From Maratus speciosus (lineage: Eukaryota > Arthropoda > Arachnida > Araneae > Salticidae): DNA of 64,000 nucleotides. Of this stretch, positions 45,499 through 56,984 are shown piece after piece; position 1 is the first letter of the stretch; the number at the start of each line of letters is the position of its first letter. The notes below the pieces were generated by a model. It saw nothing but the letters and a program-made list of their open reading frames with translations. It ran no database searches and was not told the DNA's origin. The position numbers and the translations under genes are program-made. The DNA is taken from contig OZ010792.1 of the NCBI GenBank assembly GCA_963932465.1, forward strand, positions 187,645,377 to 187,709,376, in the 5' to 3' direction.

Positions 45499-46755
45499 GC
45501 CCCAAAGCAGAATATGCTTAAAACTGCGACGTACGTCGCAGAACAATAGATTTCTCTGCAGAACATTTCAAATTCTGATTTTAAGCAAAATTCGCCATTG
45601 GAAGAAAAAAAAAAAATCTGGAAATTCATCAATCGGTCACAGGAAAAAATTGCGAAATTCGTTAGTCGATCTCGATCATAAGAAAAATCGTGAAATTAAT
45701 TCTTCAGCGGGGAAAATGCTAAATTCGTTGAACAGTCGCTGGAAAAAAAATCTCCGATTTTCGCCAATCGTCAACCAGAAAAAACTTCAAAATTTGCCAT
45801 TCGGTAGAAACAAAATTTCAGGAAACACGGAAATCAGTTGCGAGTCAAAAACGCGAAATTCGTCAGCGGATCGTTTGATAAAAACATGAAATTCGACGAT
45901 CAGTGGTGGAAAACCCCCCGCAAATTTTGCCAATCAGTTGTAAGAAAAAGATGTAAAATATGCCAATATGTAGAAGGAAAATACCGCCAAATTTGCCAAT
46001 CAGTTGCGCGTAAAAAGGTGAAAGTCGTCAGTGGATTGTTGGGAAAAAAAAACACAAGCTTACTTGATCAGTTGTGGGAAAAGACCCACGACTCTCCAAT
46101 CAGTCGCAAGAAAAGGCTGCAAAATTTTGCAATCAGTAAAAAGAAAATCTTGCAAAATTTTCCAATGAGTTGCGGGTAAAAAAAAACTGCAAAATTCGTT
46201 TGTGGATTGTTGGAAAAAATTGTGTAATTTGTGAGTAGATCGTCGCAAAAAGCCGTGAAAAAATCATCGATCAGCCAAGGGCAAAAAATCATGATGTTCT
46301 CCAATAGGTCTGAAGAAAAGACTAAAATTTGCCAATCTATAGAGGGAAAATATTGTGAAATTCACTAATGAAAGTGGAAAAAAATAGCAAAATTCATTGA
46401 TCAGTCGCAGATTAATTTCGGCAGTCGATCAAGGAAAAATCTAAAAAATATTGTGAAATTCGCCAATAGGTCATGAGGAAAAATTGCGAAATTCATCAGT
46501 TGGTCGGGGAAAAATCATGAAACTCAGTCGACCCCAGAAAAAAATATCGTGAAATTCTACTGATAAATCGGAACTCTAAACAAACCAGTTCAAATTATCT
46601 CTTTTGAAACAGAATGCATTTCTGTAGAAGATGCAAAAACACTCCTACATATACAAGAACAGCACATGGGTTTTTCCTTTTTACTCCTGCAGAACATTTT
46701 TGATCAACTGAAAGTATGTTGCAGAACATTGCAAAATATTCTGCTCTGGGGCAAA
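45499..46755. mobile_element. element carrying a variant ~30-bp minisatellite array
   Basis: Inverted ends GCCCCAAAGCAGAATAT (45499) and the complement of ATATTCTGCTCTGGGGC (46755) enclose about thirty degenerate units with the theme GCGAAATTCGTCAATCGGTC followed by GGAAAAA. AAAACA lies outside both ends. The unit differs from the 9.8, 12.5, 61 and 63-kb arrays in having GATCAGTTG/ATCGGTCGC in place of AAAAGATCGCG. TCTGCAGAACATTT motifs sit inside each end. Open frames across it are repeat artefacts. Confidence 0.65.
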
Positions 46756-46871
46756 ACAGTATAAGAAAAGCATTCAAGACTCTAAATAACAATGAAAAAA
46801 GTTACAGAGAGCGCAATAAGTTATATATACTGATAATAGCATAATTACGTATCGATCTTACGATCGCTTTA

Positions 46872-46886
46872 CCACTAGATGGCAGC
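46872..46886 (+). promoter_or_regulatory. CTCF-like site
   Basis: CCACTAGATGGCAGC fits the bilaterian CTCF core closely. It is isolated between repeats. Function is inferred only from the motif. Confidence 0.3.
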
Positions 46887-47539
46887 ATAGGACTTTTGAA
46901 ATCGAATTGAATCGATTTCGTCGGTAATAATTTAATATTTTTCTAAATAATTATTTTACATAATTATTTTAATAATTATTTACGTTTAAACTAATAAATT
47001 ATTTTAATGTTTCACTTTATTGTAAGCATTCATTATAATTTCCCTTGCTTAACTACCAATCAAATTAATGTTTAAAAAATATAAACAAGTCAATGATCAG
47101 AAATCCACACAACATCTGGTCCCAAGCTGTGCGGATTTGATGGAGTCTACTGTATTCATTTTTAAATTACTTTTTCCAGTTTTCCCTGTACAGTGGCAAC
47201 CCTGAAGATTATTATTTGGGAGGAAGGTGCAATCATATTCCATATTTTGTCATTTTAACCCAATTTACGCAGGGAAAATTGCCCATTTAACCTGGGTTTT
47301 TTAATAAACTATTATATTATTTAATATTATATTATTTATACAATAATTTAACTGTGCTAGGTTTTTAACAAAAAACCCGGTTTTTTTACAACCCTGATAA
47401 TAATAAATGTGGTCTATAGAAGAACCATTTGTGCATGCAAGGTTTCATAGTTTAGAGTGTATTTATATGCAGAAAACATATTAAACAAAAAAAGAATTTG
47501 AATTGCTAAAAACAGTTATTATGTAGACAGATATTCTAA

Positions 47540-47830
47540 TTACAAAATTAAAAGTCTGCGATTTTTAAAAATCTAAAAGCATATTTTTAAAAAGTCATGA
47601 AATTTTGGAAATATTTAGATAATGAAACAAAATTTAAATAATATATTTTAGATTTATATTACGTATCTTATTTCATTTTATTTATTTTGTGAAAAACAGG
47701 AGATTATTTATTTAAATAACTGTAAATAATTTTTTATTGCAGCAAAAAATTTCTGGTCTACAGAAATGCAAATTGCCTACTTCTTTTCTTTGAATTTTCA
47801 TTAAATATTTAAACGTGAAAATTTTCATAG
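47540..47830 (-). repeat. inverted copy of the 40130-40440 repeat
   Basis: Shares the segments GCAGCAAAAAATTTCTGG, AAAAAGTCATGAAATTTTGG and GCAAATTGCC with the 40130-40440 copy in inverted orientation. It is followed by 1 kb of unremarkable AT-rich sequence to 48880 with no supported gene; a few coding-like phrases at 48540-48770 are broken and unrecognised. Confidence 0.5.
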
Positions 47831-48879
47831 TTGAAACTGTACCTGAATGTGACAAAACATATTGTAATAAAGTCGATGTTGGGATTGCAGATCAAATACC
47901 AGAAAGAGAAATTAAAATAACTATTAAAATACTACTAAAAATAGCTGGTATTCAAAATGCCATTCCGTCATCGCATATGGCCGTGATCGTGTAGAAGCAT
48001 AACTAAAAAAACTTACTTGGCAACCAAAGAATTTTTTAAGATTTAAAGTTAAATATAATTTTATTCATTAATTAAGAAAAATGTTGCCATCAATAAAATC
48101 TGTGACGGAAGCTGAAAAATAAAAAGTAAATAAGACTCTCCCTTTTGAGAAGTAAGCGCAAAATCAAATTCAGCAAATAAGATTTTAATTTTCATCAAAA
48201 GACAACTATGCTTGGCCAAGCAAGAATAAATATTTATCACCTTTAAATAGTTCTAAGACAAACACAGGAAAATGATTAATCGTTATGTTGAAACAGTGAT
48301 TTCAATCAGATGGTATTTTCTGCGGGAATTTTTGAGAATGTTCTTAAATTTTAACAGTTTGAAATGTTTGTTTAAAAATCAGTTCGTAAAATGATAATTT
48401 ATATTTGAGATGATTATTGAAGAGTCAGCAGTGCCGATGATTATGGACTATTACACAGTTACTGCAACAGGAACGATTAAGGTGTTGATGGAAAACTACA
48501 AAGTAAAGATGGTCATGGATTATTATACAGATGTCTTATGCCACGGCAACACGAACAATATCAGAAGAGATAGACTTCAGTGACGAAATCACATCGATGA
48601 AACACATCAGGCAGGAAATTCAGCAGTGGATCTAGGTGATGACGAATTCTTAGACCTTCTAGTGAAAAAGGGCCTAGAAGTAGAATTTTCCAAGACCTTC
48701 AGCTATACTTTTCTATTAGAAATAAATTTTTTACGAGTTATCCACTTAGGCAGATGTCCGGATCAGTACTAGGGAAAAAAGAAGTCAGGATCAGATATAA
48801 TCATCATACTAATTTGTTGATTGAGAGACTAATCTCATCTTTGTTAACTACAGATATCCGATGTTCGAGAAGAAAAGCA

Positions 48880-49270
48880 TACCAAATAACCAAAGGATGC
48901 TACGCTTCGCGAAAATTTCTTTGTCTGAGGCCAGAGCCCCAAACGCACCACTCCCTTCTCTCCTACATCGTAGACAAGTGAGACTGACGAAAAACAGATG
49001 GCCCCATAGATTGTTGGACCGACGCTAAAAATCAAATTGCCAATCAGCGACTGGCACACACGCTTCTGAGACGCATCGATAACAATTATCATCGCATTCG
49101 AAAATATCGATAATGAGTTTCATCGTAATCGAAAATGCATTCCCCCTGCATACCAGACTCGCTGAGACATCACTGCCTGATACCAATTCAAGGTGGAAGA
49201 CAAAGTGACGTCACGATGTTGTTTTCCTCCCGAAGCTAAGCGATGGCTATCTTCGGCAGAGCAAAAAAAT
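48880..49270. promoter_or_regulatory. GC-richer island with CCAAT, TATCGATA and CRE motifs
   Basis: Within an AT-rich background this block holds CCAATCAG (49040-49047), TATCGATA (49105-49112; the DRE core of arthropod housekeeping promoters) with several neighbouring ATCGATA/TCGATAA variants, and a perfect TGACGTCA (49206-49213). The combination looks like a constitutive promoter, but no adjoining exon could be recognised on either strand. A 75-codon ORF at 48754-48981 has no recognisable features. It may alternatively be part of a transposon. Confidence 0.35.
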
Positions 49271-49793
49271 GAATCGTGGGTCTTTCAAAACTGACAGAAG
49301 TGATTAAATATTGTAATGCAGATATCTCGCTAAATTACGGTTTAAAATTAATGAAATTTTGGCAATTGCTTAGAATTAAATAGTAGCATTCAATAAAAAT
49401 AGTTTGAGAATAAAATAATTAATATTAAATAACTTTTTTAATTTATATTTTCGGAAGTTAGCCATTATTAGAAATGCCTTGAAAGTTACTTTAACGTACG
49501 ATATTCCGTAATGTTTATATTATAAAAGATTTTTACATTAGTAGAATGATATTTTATTACATATTATAATATCTATTACTGTAAATAATTATGAATTATA
49601 AATTTATTAATGGAATATAAATTATTTAAAATGCTTTTTATTTATTTAATTAACACGTTTTTAAAAGTTGTTTTTGTACTTATATATTGAAATTTAAATT
49701 GGAAAATAATGCAGACGATAAATTAATAAACTTAAATAGGGAAAATGTAACACACATGTATTTTATATTTTTTGTAAGTTCTAATAATACATA

Positions 49794-50414
49794 CAGACTT
49801 GCCAACTGCTACGAAAAAATCATAGTTGCTACAATTTGGACCTATAAACTACGATGCTTCGAAAATCGGTCTTAAACTACAATTTTTTGCAAAAAACACA
49901 AACACATTTATTTTGTCGAAATATCCCAGAAAGAAAACGTGAAATTCATAAAAAGATCAGTAAGAAAATGCAAATTTCATCGAAAGATCAGTAAGAAAAC
50001 ACTAATTTTGTCAAATTTCATGGTAAAAAGTGCAGATTTCAACAAAGAATCGTGATAGAAAAAGGGGAATTACGATTATGGGAAAAAAATTGTGAATATC
50101 CTGAAATGATCGCGGGAAAAAAAATCGCGAATTTCGTCAAAATTTACTGCAAAAAAATTAACTGGGCTAAAAAATTGGAACCTGGCTCCTTTTACAAATG
50201 TAAAAAAAAATGCTGCGAAACGAAAAGAAACTTTAAAAATCGTATAATAATTTTCAGAGGAAAAAATTTACTATATTGAGTTGAAACTGAAACCTTATTC
50301 CTTTTACAAATGTCAAAAGATGGCTGTGTAACACAAAAAACCAACCAACCAACCTCCAGATTAATTTAAATTTTGTGTGCTACGATTTCTCATTTTCAAA
50401 GGTTGGCAGGTCTG
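49794..50414. mobile_element. hAT-type MITE carrying a short minisatellite array
   Basis: CAGACTTGCCAAC at 49794 and GTTGGCAGGTCTG ending at 50414 are inverted termini. They are flanked by perfect 8-bp AATACATA (49786-49793 and 50415-50422). Subterminal GCTACGA/TCGTAGC continues the inversion. Inside (about 49935-50160) lie six or seven decayed units of the ~30-bp minisatellite (GCAAATTTCATCGAAAGATC and GCGAATTTCGTCAAAATTTA). No transposase. Confidence 0.9.
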
Positions 50415-50423
50415 AATACATAT

Positions 50424-50675
50424 GAGGATGTGAGTTTCAAAACTTGCCGTATCCAAAATTTAACAAATCATGTTTTCTCTATTAATCTATTCTATTGGTA
50501 AACTTGCACCGAAAAAACACTACAATCTGCAAAAAAAAAACAAGTTTTATCCTGTATTTTTGCTATTGTATATGTTGTTAGTTTACAATGTAAATCAATG
50601 GACGTAGTTAAGTGCTTTTTGCGATTTCTCAAAATTTTATTTTCTGGATAAGGTGAGTTTTGAAACTCACATCCT
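50424..50675. mobile_element. small fold-back element
   Basis: GAGGATGTGAGTTTCAAAAC at 50424 returns inverted at about 50640-50675, with matching TATCCA inner sequence. The 252-bp unit has no coding capacity and lies directly beside the hAT element's target duplication. Confidence 0.65.
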
Positions 50676-50830
50676 CGCAAATTTTCAACTGTAGTTCGAA
50701 AATAATTGATAAACATTTTTCATGTGAAAAATAAAAGTCTGACTGGGATTTAAACTCAAAGAAAAAATTCAGTAATCTTGCATGTTTCCAAATTGCTGTT
50801 AAAGGAAATAATATATCCAATTGTAAACTG

Positions 50831-51997
50831 TAATCTACTAAAAAACAACTTTTCAAAAGTAAAAAAAAAAAAAAAAAAGATGAAACTTGTGGCTAAAAAA
50901 TGGTGTGTGATCATATTTCCAAGCTTATATGGCACTTTATTAACATTTTCCACTAAAAAATTTGCCACTTGTAAGTCGAGTGACTTCGTATATGTTGATA
51001 GAAATCCTTTTCTCCTGTACTAAATACATCATAACGTGTTTCTGAAAATTCAAATGTTTTAAAATTATGCATCATGGGCTTGGCGGCCATCTTTCCATAT
51101 TTTACACAAATTTCTAACCACCCAAGTTTGTAAAGGGTAATAAGTTTGCATTAATAACAATTTAGAACTTCTGATTTTAACTACGGACAAATAAATTTAA
51201 AAAGACTTATTTTGAGAAAAAAAGTTCATTGTTACTGCTTTTAAATGATTAATTACTCTAAAAAAGTAATCATAAGAGGAATAGCGAAGATATGTCACCA
51301 TTACCTTAACATCCAAATTTCTAAGCACACAATTCCGTGAAGGAAAGACATAAAATGTGTGCTTTGGTAACAATGTCGAGCTTTGGTTTTCAACTGCAAA
51401 CAGCTGATAAATTGAAAAAGACTAATATTTTGAGAAAAGAAATATATTTTATTGCCTTTAAATGATTAATTATTTTATGAAATAAATCACAAGATGAATC
51501 CTATAGATAAATCACTATTATTTTAAGACACAAAGTTCTCCAAATACAAGTCCGTAACGGAAAAGCTTACAATGTCTGCTTAAATAATAATTTTGAATTT
51601 CGGATTTTAACTGTGAATTAGGGTACATAGAAATTTGTGTAAAATATGGAAAGATGGCCGCCAAGCCCATGATGCATAATTTTAAAACATTTGAATTTTC
51701 AGAAACACACTATGATGTATTTAGAACAGGAGAAAAGGATTTCTATCAACATATACGAAGTCACTCGACTTACAAAATTCATTGATCAGTCGCAGATTAA
51801 TTTCGGCAGTCGATCAAGGAAAAATCTTTAAAATCTTAAATTTTTTAGTGGAAAATGTTAAAAAAGTGCCATAATATAAGCTTGGAAATATGATATCACA
51901 CCATTTTTTAGCCACAAGTTTCATCTTTTTTTTTTTTTTTTTTTTTTTTACCTTGGCTTTTTTTTTACTTTTGAAAAGTTGTTTTTTAGTAGATATC
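50831..51997. repeat. large inverted repeat with duplicated spacer
   Basis: The left arm 50831-51118 and right arm 51628-51997 are near-identical inverses (for example ATGGGCTTGGCGGCCATCTT at about 51071 and its complement near 51650). The ~510-bp spacer contains two ~217-bp direct copies (phrases AAAGACTTATTTTGAGAAAA and TTTAAATGATTAATTA). A third, inverted copy of the spacer phrase lies at 52155-52215. The right arm is interrupted by a 55-bp stretch (51773-51827) identical to 46388-46442 in the variant minisatellite array. Confidence 0.75.
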
Positions 51998-51999
51998 AT

Positions 52000-52539
52000 T
52001 TCTTTTTTTTTTTTTTAACGAAATTATATATAATTTAAATAATCTACTCACTTAAATTAAAATGAGTTCTATTAGAACCGTTGTAAGTAGAAAGGAAACC
52101 CAATATGTGTACATTTTGTTTACATATCATTCATTTCTTAGTGTAATTAAGGATTTAAAAGCAATGAATGAATATAACTTCTTTTCTCAAAGTATCAGTC
52201 TTCTTCAATTTATATGGTATTTTAATTTTTATGAAGAATGAAAGTTTTGTAAAAAATTGATATAGTCGAAATAACATATAGACCTAATAGTTGGTCTTTT
52301 AGTTAGATATTTCATCAGATATTTGTTTAAAGGTAACTTTTTCTTTTTTTTTCTTTTTTGCAAAATTGTTTTATCTTTGCAAATATCTACGACTAATCCG
52401 AGAATGAAGGACGACATACAAAACAGTGCAGATATTTTTAGAAACGATTCTTAATGAACCTTTACATATTTTAGATATTTAGTATGCCAAACGGTACCAC
52501 AAAAATTGGAATTTTAAAACTTTTTTTTTTTGTTGTTTT
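52000..52539. other. no gene seen
   Basis: AT-rich sequence with T-tracts. 52155-52215 is an inverted piece of the spacer repeat described at 50831-51997. Confidence 0.4.
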
Positions 52540-54290
52540 TGAACCCTTTTAAACTTTGAACTTATTAGGAAATTATTTCTGAAAGCATTAATGTTTCAAA
52601 AGTTACAACCATGTTAAATTTCAAGGTCATGCTTTGACAATTCTATTTACACCGTAATTTAGAACGTATTTAGAACGTTTTCTGCTCGTTTAATCTCTTT
52701 AAAGAAAGACTTCATTTTTCGAAACAGTTCTTAACACACTCGCTGTGTAAGTAATTCTTTGCGATGAGCATCTTTTACAGAATTTTTAATCGTTTATCAC
52801 CGGCTCTTGAAAGCAGAAATTTTTGACTATCGTAATCGGGGAAAATATTCTCATTAAATCAGACAAAGTTTTCGCTAAAAAATAACTGGTGGGAACAACC
52901 AAATAGTATTAATTTGACGGTAAAATGCATACCCGAGCATAGCTCGGGCTGCGCATCGAGAGGGTTATCGTGCGCTTAGACCTTAAAATTAACAGCTTGC
53001 CAAAATTCAGGTTTCAATCTTTAAGGATATCAAGGTAAACCCAATTTCGGAACTTTTTTGCTCCTGTGCCGTTAAAAATTTCGATTTTTTTAGGAACTGT
53101 TCATGGTGAATATTTACGTCTTAAATGTTACAACTATGTCAAATTTCGATTTTCTTAAGGCTAAGAATTCCAAATAAATCATAATTTAGAACATTTTTAG
53201 AAAGCTTTTTTACTCGTTTCACCTTTTTAAATTTCGATTTTTTTAGAAATAGGTTTTAGCGAGCAGTTACATCTTAAAAGTAATCACCATATCAAATTTT
53301 AAGTTTCTCCCCTCAACAGTTTCATAGAAATCTTAATTTATGAATGACTTTTGCTCTTTCAACCTTTTAAATTTCAAATTTTTTAGAAATTGCTTAGGAC
53401 GAACATTTTCGTTTCAGTAGCAGTAATTATGTTAAATTTCAAGTTTGCGCTCTAGCAATTCCATTCAAACTGGAATTTAGAAAGTTTTTTAAAAGCTTTC
53501 AACTCACTTCAACCTTTTAAAACTCAATTTATTTAGAAACAGTTTTTAATGAGCATTTACATCTTATAAGTGACCACCATGCCAGGTTTAAGGCTTCTAT
53601 CCCGAACAGTATCACAGATTCAAAAATACAAGAATTTTTTTTTTTTTGCTCTTGTACACTTACAAATTTCTAATGTATTAGGAAACGCAAAGCATTTACG
53701 ACTTAGAAAATGACATCTGTGTCAAATTTCATGTTCCTAGGCCAAACAATCTCATTAAAATCATAATGCAAACCGTTCTTAAAACGTTTTCTGCTCGATT
53801 CACCTCTTAACATTTCGATTTTTTACTAACTGTTCTTAGCATGCATTTACATCTTTAAACAAATCGGCATGCGAAATTCAGACCTCTATCCCGAACGGTA
53901 TTACAGAAATCGCAATTTTATAACTTTTTTTTACACCTGCATCCATTCAAATTTCGAATATTTTAGGAACTTTTCTGTGAGATCATTTACGCTTTATAAG
54001 TAAAAAGCACGTCAAATTTCATGTTTCTAACAATTTGCAGATTCAGCAATTGTTGCAGATTAACAATTGCAAATAAATCATAATTTAGAACGTTCATAGA
54101 ACGCTTTTCTGTTGTTTCGAACTTTTAATTTCTACCTTTTTTAGAAATCATCCTTAACGAGTATTTAAAATAACCACCATGTGCCAGATTGACGGTTTCT
54201 ATTCCGAACGGTATCACAGAAATTTGAATTTTAGGAAATTCTTTTCTTTTCTACTCTTCTCAATTTCGAATTTATTAGATTATTTTTGCC
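52540..54290 (+). repeat. two-tier satellite: ~145-bp monomers in ~290-bp dimers
   Basis: Successive (G)TCAAATTTC anchors at about 53140, 53293, 53433, 53582, 53723, 53871 and 54013 have spacings alternating near 141 and 149 bp, so every second anchor is 289-293 bp apart. Each monomer runs through ATCATAATTTAGAACGTTTT, TGCTCGTTTCACC, TTTCGATTTTTTAGAAACTG, GAGCATTTACATCTTA and ACCACCATG. Divergence between units is high. Single monomers are found at 11190-11360 and 12115-12300. Confidence 0.75.
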
Positions 54291-54699
54291 TCTGTCTAGC
54301 AGTTTGAACCCCGTTAAATGTATGCTAAGCATTGCATCGTGCTACTTTTATTCATAATTTAATTAACTATCTCAATCCTTCGCCAAGTAGGAAGATTCTG
54401 ATAGAGAAATCACGAACTCGTTACTTTTATGTTAGCGGGCGCAAGTGATAAATCGCCAATTATTGTTCCCTTCTCATTCATTCGTATTGCCTTAGTTTTA
54501 TTTAAACTTTACTCCTTTCACTTATTTTATATAAAATGCATAACTTTAATTTAAAATACAAACGTTTAAGATACATGCCTTTCACTTATTTAATTTTTAA
54601 AAAAAGAAAAAGGAAAAAAAAAAAAAAAAAGCAATTTAACAAATTACAACGACCTTTTGGAAAATGATTTTTTCGAAGACTAAAATTTAAGACATAAAA

Positions 54700-55030
54700 A
54701 ATCGCACGGAGTTGATCATACATTACATACGCCATGAATTAAACATTAACATTCCTGGACCCATCATGAACAAATTTTAAAAGAAATTTCAGTTTTACAA
54801 TATTCGCTACTGTAAATTTTTAAACTTCTACGGAGCTGGTCATACATTACATATGCCATGGATTAAACATTAATATTCCTGGACCAATTTTAAATGAAAT
54901 TTCATACATTACGTACGCCATGGATTACATTTTTCAGTACTGCAAATTCTTAAGCTGGTCATACATTACGTACTACATAGATTAAACATTAATATTCCTG
55001 GATCAATTTTAAATGAAATTTCATTCTTAA
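54700..55030 (+). repeat. three ~120-130-bp tandem units
   Basis: The phrases GGTCATACATTACATATGCC, ATTAAACATTAATATTCCTG and TTTTAAATGAAATTTCA recur three times with slightly decreasing unit length. 54290-54470 to the left is a dispersed repeat also present near 1270-1400. Confidence 0.65.
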
Positions 55031-55974
55031 ACTTCTAAACATCCCACAATATTACTTTTTACATCGTCGTATAGAGAAAAAAATGTACTTTTAAATGCAA
55101 TTTGTTTGAAAGCTGTATCTCAATTTGTTTCTGAGTTATTAATTTTTTTTTTGTAGTTTTTATTACTTTTTTGTCATAGTGGCAACAGAAGTATCCATCT
55201 CTGTTGAAAGTAAAGGGAAAATACACATTACTGTATAGACTAATCAGAAAACGAATAAAATGCAGATTCAACCAATAAAACGCTTGATATATGTTTTTGA
55301 TTTTCTACCCTGACAGAGAACAATAACCATTTTTCCAAATGGTTACAAAATGCCAGTTTCATTATCAAAGGATTGTTTATTTTCCACGCAAAAAATGAAA
55401 ACTGCTACTGGCGAGGTAAAAAATACCGTTGGCAAGTTTTGAGCCTGGCTAACATAAAAGTACCAAGAACTTCTTCCGATCATGTCAGCATTGAGTAGCT
55501 TTTTCACTATTATGTAGTTCATCTTTCTCGAGAAAACCACTTAACTCAACATAGGCATTTATGCTTCATGTTCTTTTGAGCTTTTGAGCACAGCTATCTC
55601 AAACGCTCCGTGATTGACGCAATACATTTTTGGTGGTACTTACGTATTAACGCCAACGCAGCTTATATATATCTTTTATTTATTTTATAATTTTTAATAT
55701 CCTGTATGAGGTGTATCTTTCTTTGGATCTCTTAGCTTTTAATTATCTATTTTCTGTAATGTTTGCGTTATAAGGAGCTAAATTTTGTCAATTTAGGCTT
55801 AATGCCGACAAAATTGGATGAAATAACGCATCTTCTATGAATGAACTCACAAGCTCCTCTGATGATTCTGTGAGTCATTCATAGTTTCTTATATTACATA
55901 CTGGTTTCATATGCTCATTTCTGGATCATCTTTAGAACTTTATCAATTTCTTCATATATTTGTGATTTCAAATT

Positions 55975-56021
<47 letters not shown>

Positions 56022-56428
56022 TATTCATTAATATTTAATAAAGTTAATGATTAACTTGTATTTAATTTTTAGCCTACTCAGGACAATATCATATTAATTT
56101 CTAATAGTATACTATCTTAAATGAGAATAAAATGCATAATGAGTGTATTTATTATACCTAATGCTATGACAGTATTGATTTTAATTTGGTAATTTTTTTT
56201 TCCTGTATCCTTACTAATCTTATTTCATTTTTAACTTAATTGGTGTTCAATGGTTTATTTCCCGGTTTTCTGTGTGTAGTAGTCCGAAATTCATATTCTT
56301 CAGCTTTTTTACCTGTAACCTCTTACCTGTTAGACCTAATTGGCGAAAATAGCATGCTGGTTTTATTTATTATGAAACTGTTTATTTGGTGTAAAAACAC
56401 AATTTTATTATAAAATACACAAAATTAT
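55031..56428. other. repeat scraps; no gene seen
   Basis: Includes the inverted dispersed repeat at 55385-55470, a TA run at 55978-56018, and a segment at 56080-56120 homologous to 5860-5900. A 65-codon minus-strand ORF at 55343-55540 lies over the dispersed repeat. Confidence 0.4.
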
Positions 56429-56622
56429 GGCGCAGATGTCATATTGATGTGATTTGTTTCTGGCGCCAATTTGGCGAAAACATCAACAGCATAAACAACA
56501 ACATACGGGTTACCATATCAAGAAAAATAACGACACTTTAGTGCCAATTGAGTTCCCGTTGCGTACATGACATTGGCGTAAAAAAGATCGCACTATTATG
56601 GGGCATATATGACATCTGTGCC
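56429..56622. mobile_element. fold-back MITE, copy 1
   Basis: GGCGCAGATGTCATAT at 56429 and ATATGACATCTGTGCC ending at 56622 are inverted ends. The internal phrases ATGTGATTTG...TGGCGCCA and GTTGCGTACATGACATTGGC recur in the second copy. Confidence 0.65.
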
Positions 56623-56867
56623 AAAACTTTTATTAGAAACACACACAAATTATTTTATTATGAAATGCACAAAGTTTAATTTAATGTAAAACACATGCAA
56701 TCTCTTCTATTTGATTGTTATATGAAGGATAATATCATCAAAATTTCTGGGTTGCTATGGAATAAAATTGCCATTTAGGCACTAAAAGGATACCCCGATG
56801 CGTCTGAGACATCATCTTTGCCTCCGTTTGCTTATATGTTGAAATACGTTCGTTAATACGGAGATTT

Positions 56868-56984
56868 GGCACAGATGTTATATACGCCCCATATTGGTGC
56901 GATTAATAACAGTTAAGTACCTGTTGCGTATATGACATTGGCATCAGAAACAAATCGCGCCAATATGCGTATATGACATCTGTG
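56868..56984. mobile_element. fold-back MITE, copy 2
   Basis: GGCACAGATGTTATATACGC at 56868 pairs with GCGTATATGACATCTGTG ending at 56984, with CCAATATTGG-like inner sequence also inverted. Almost the whole 117-bp unit is a hairpin. The loop holds GTTGCGTATATGACATTGGC, as in copy 1. Confidence 0.7.

Larger units (their letters stand above)
40973..47396. mobile_element. possible hAT-bounded composite block (6.4 kb)
   Basis: CAGGGTTGC at 40973 and CAACCCTG ending at 47396 are inverted ends with identical 8-bp flanks ATAATAAT (40965-40972 and 47397-47404). The ends share further subterminal GGTTTTTT/AACC motifs. The flanks lie in an AAT-rich tract, so the duplication could be coincidental. The block contains a diverged copia LTR (42745-45025) and a minisatellite element (45499-46755). 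A second CAACCCTG at about 47199-47206 could be an alternative end. No transposase seen. Confidence 0.35.

Noticed and set aside
46872..46886. Treating the isolated CTCF-like motif as a domain boundary
   Set aside because: A single motif without chromatin data or gene context is too weak; kept only as a low-confidence site.
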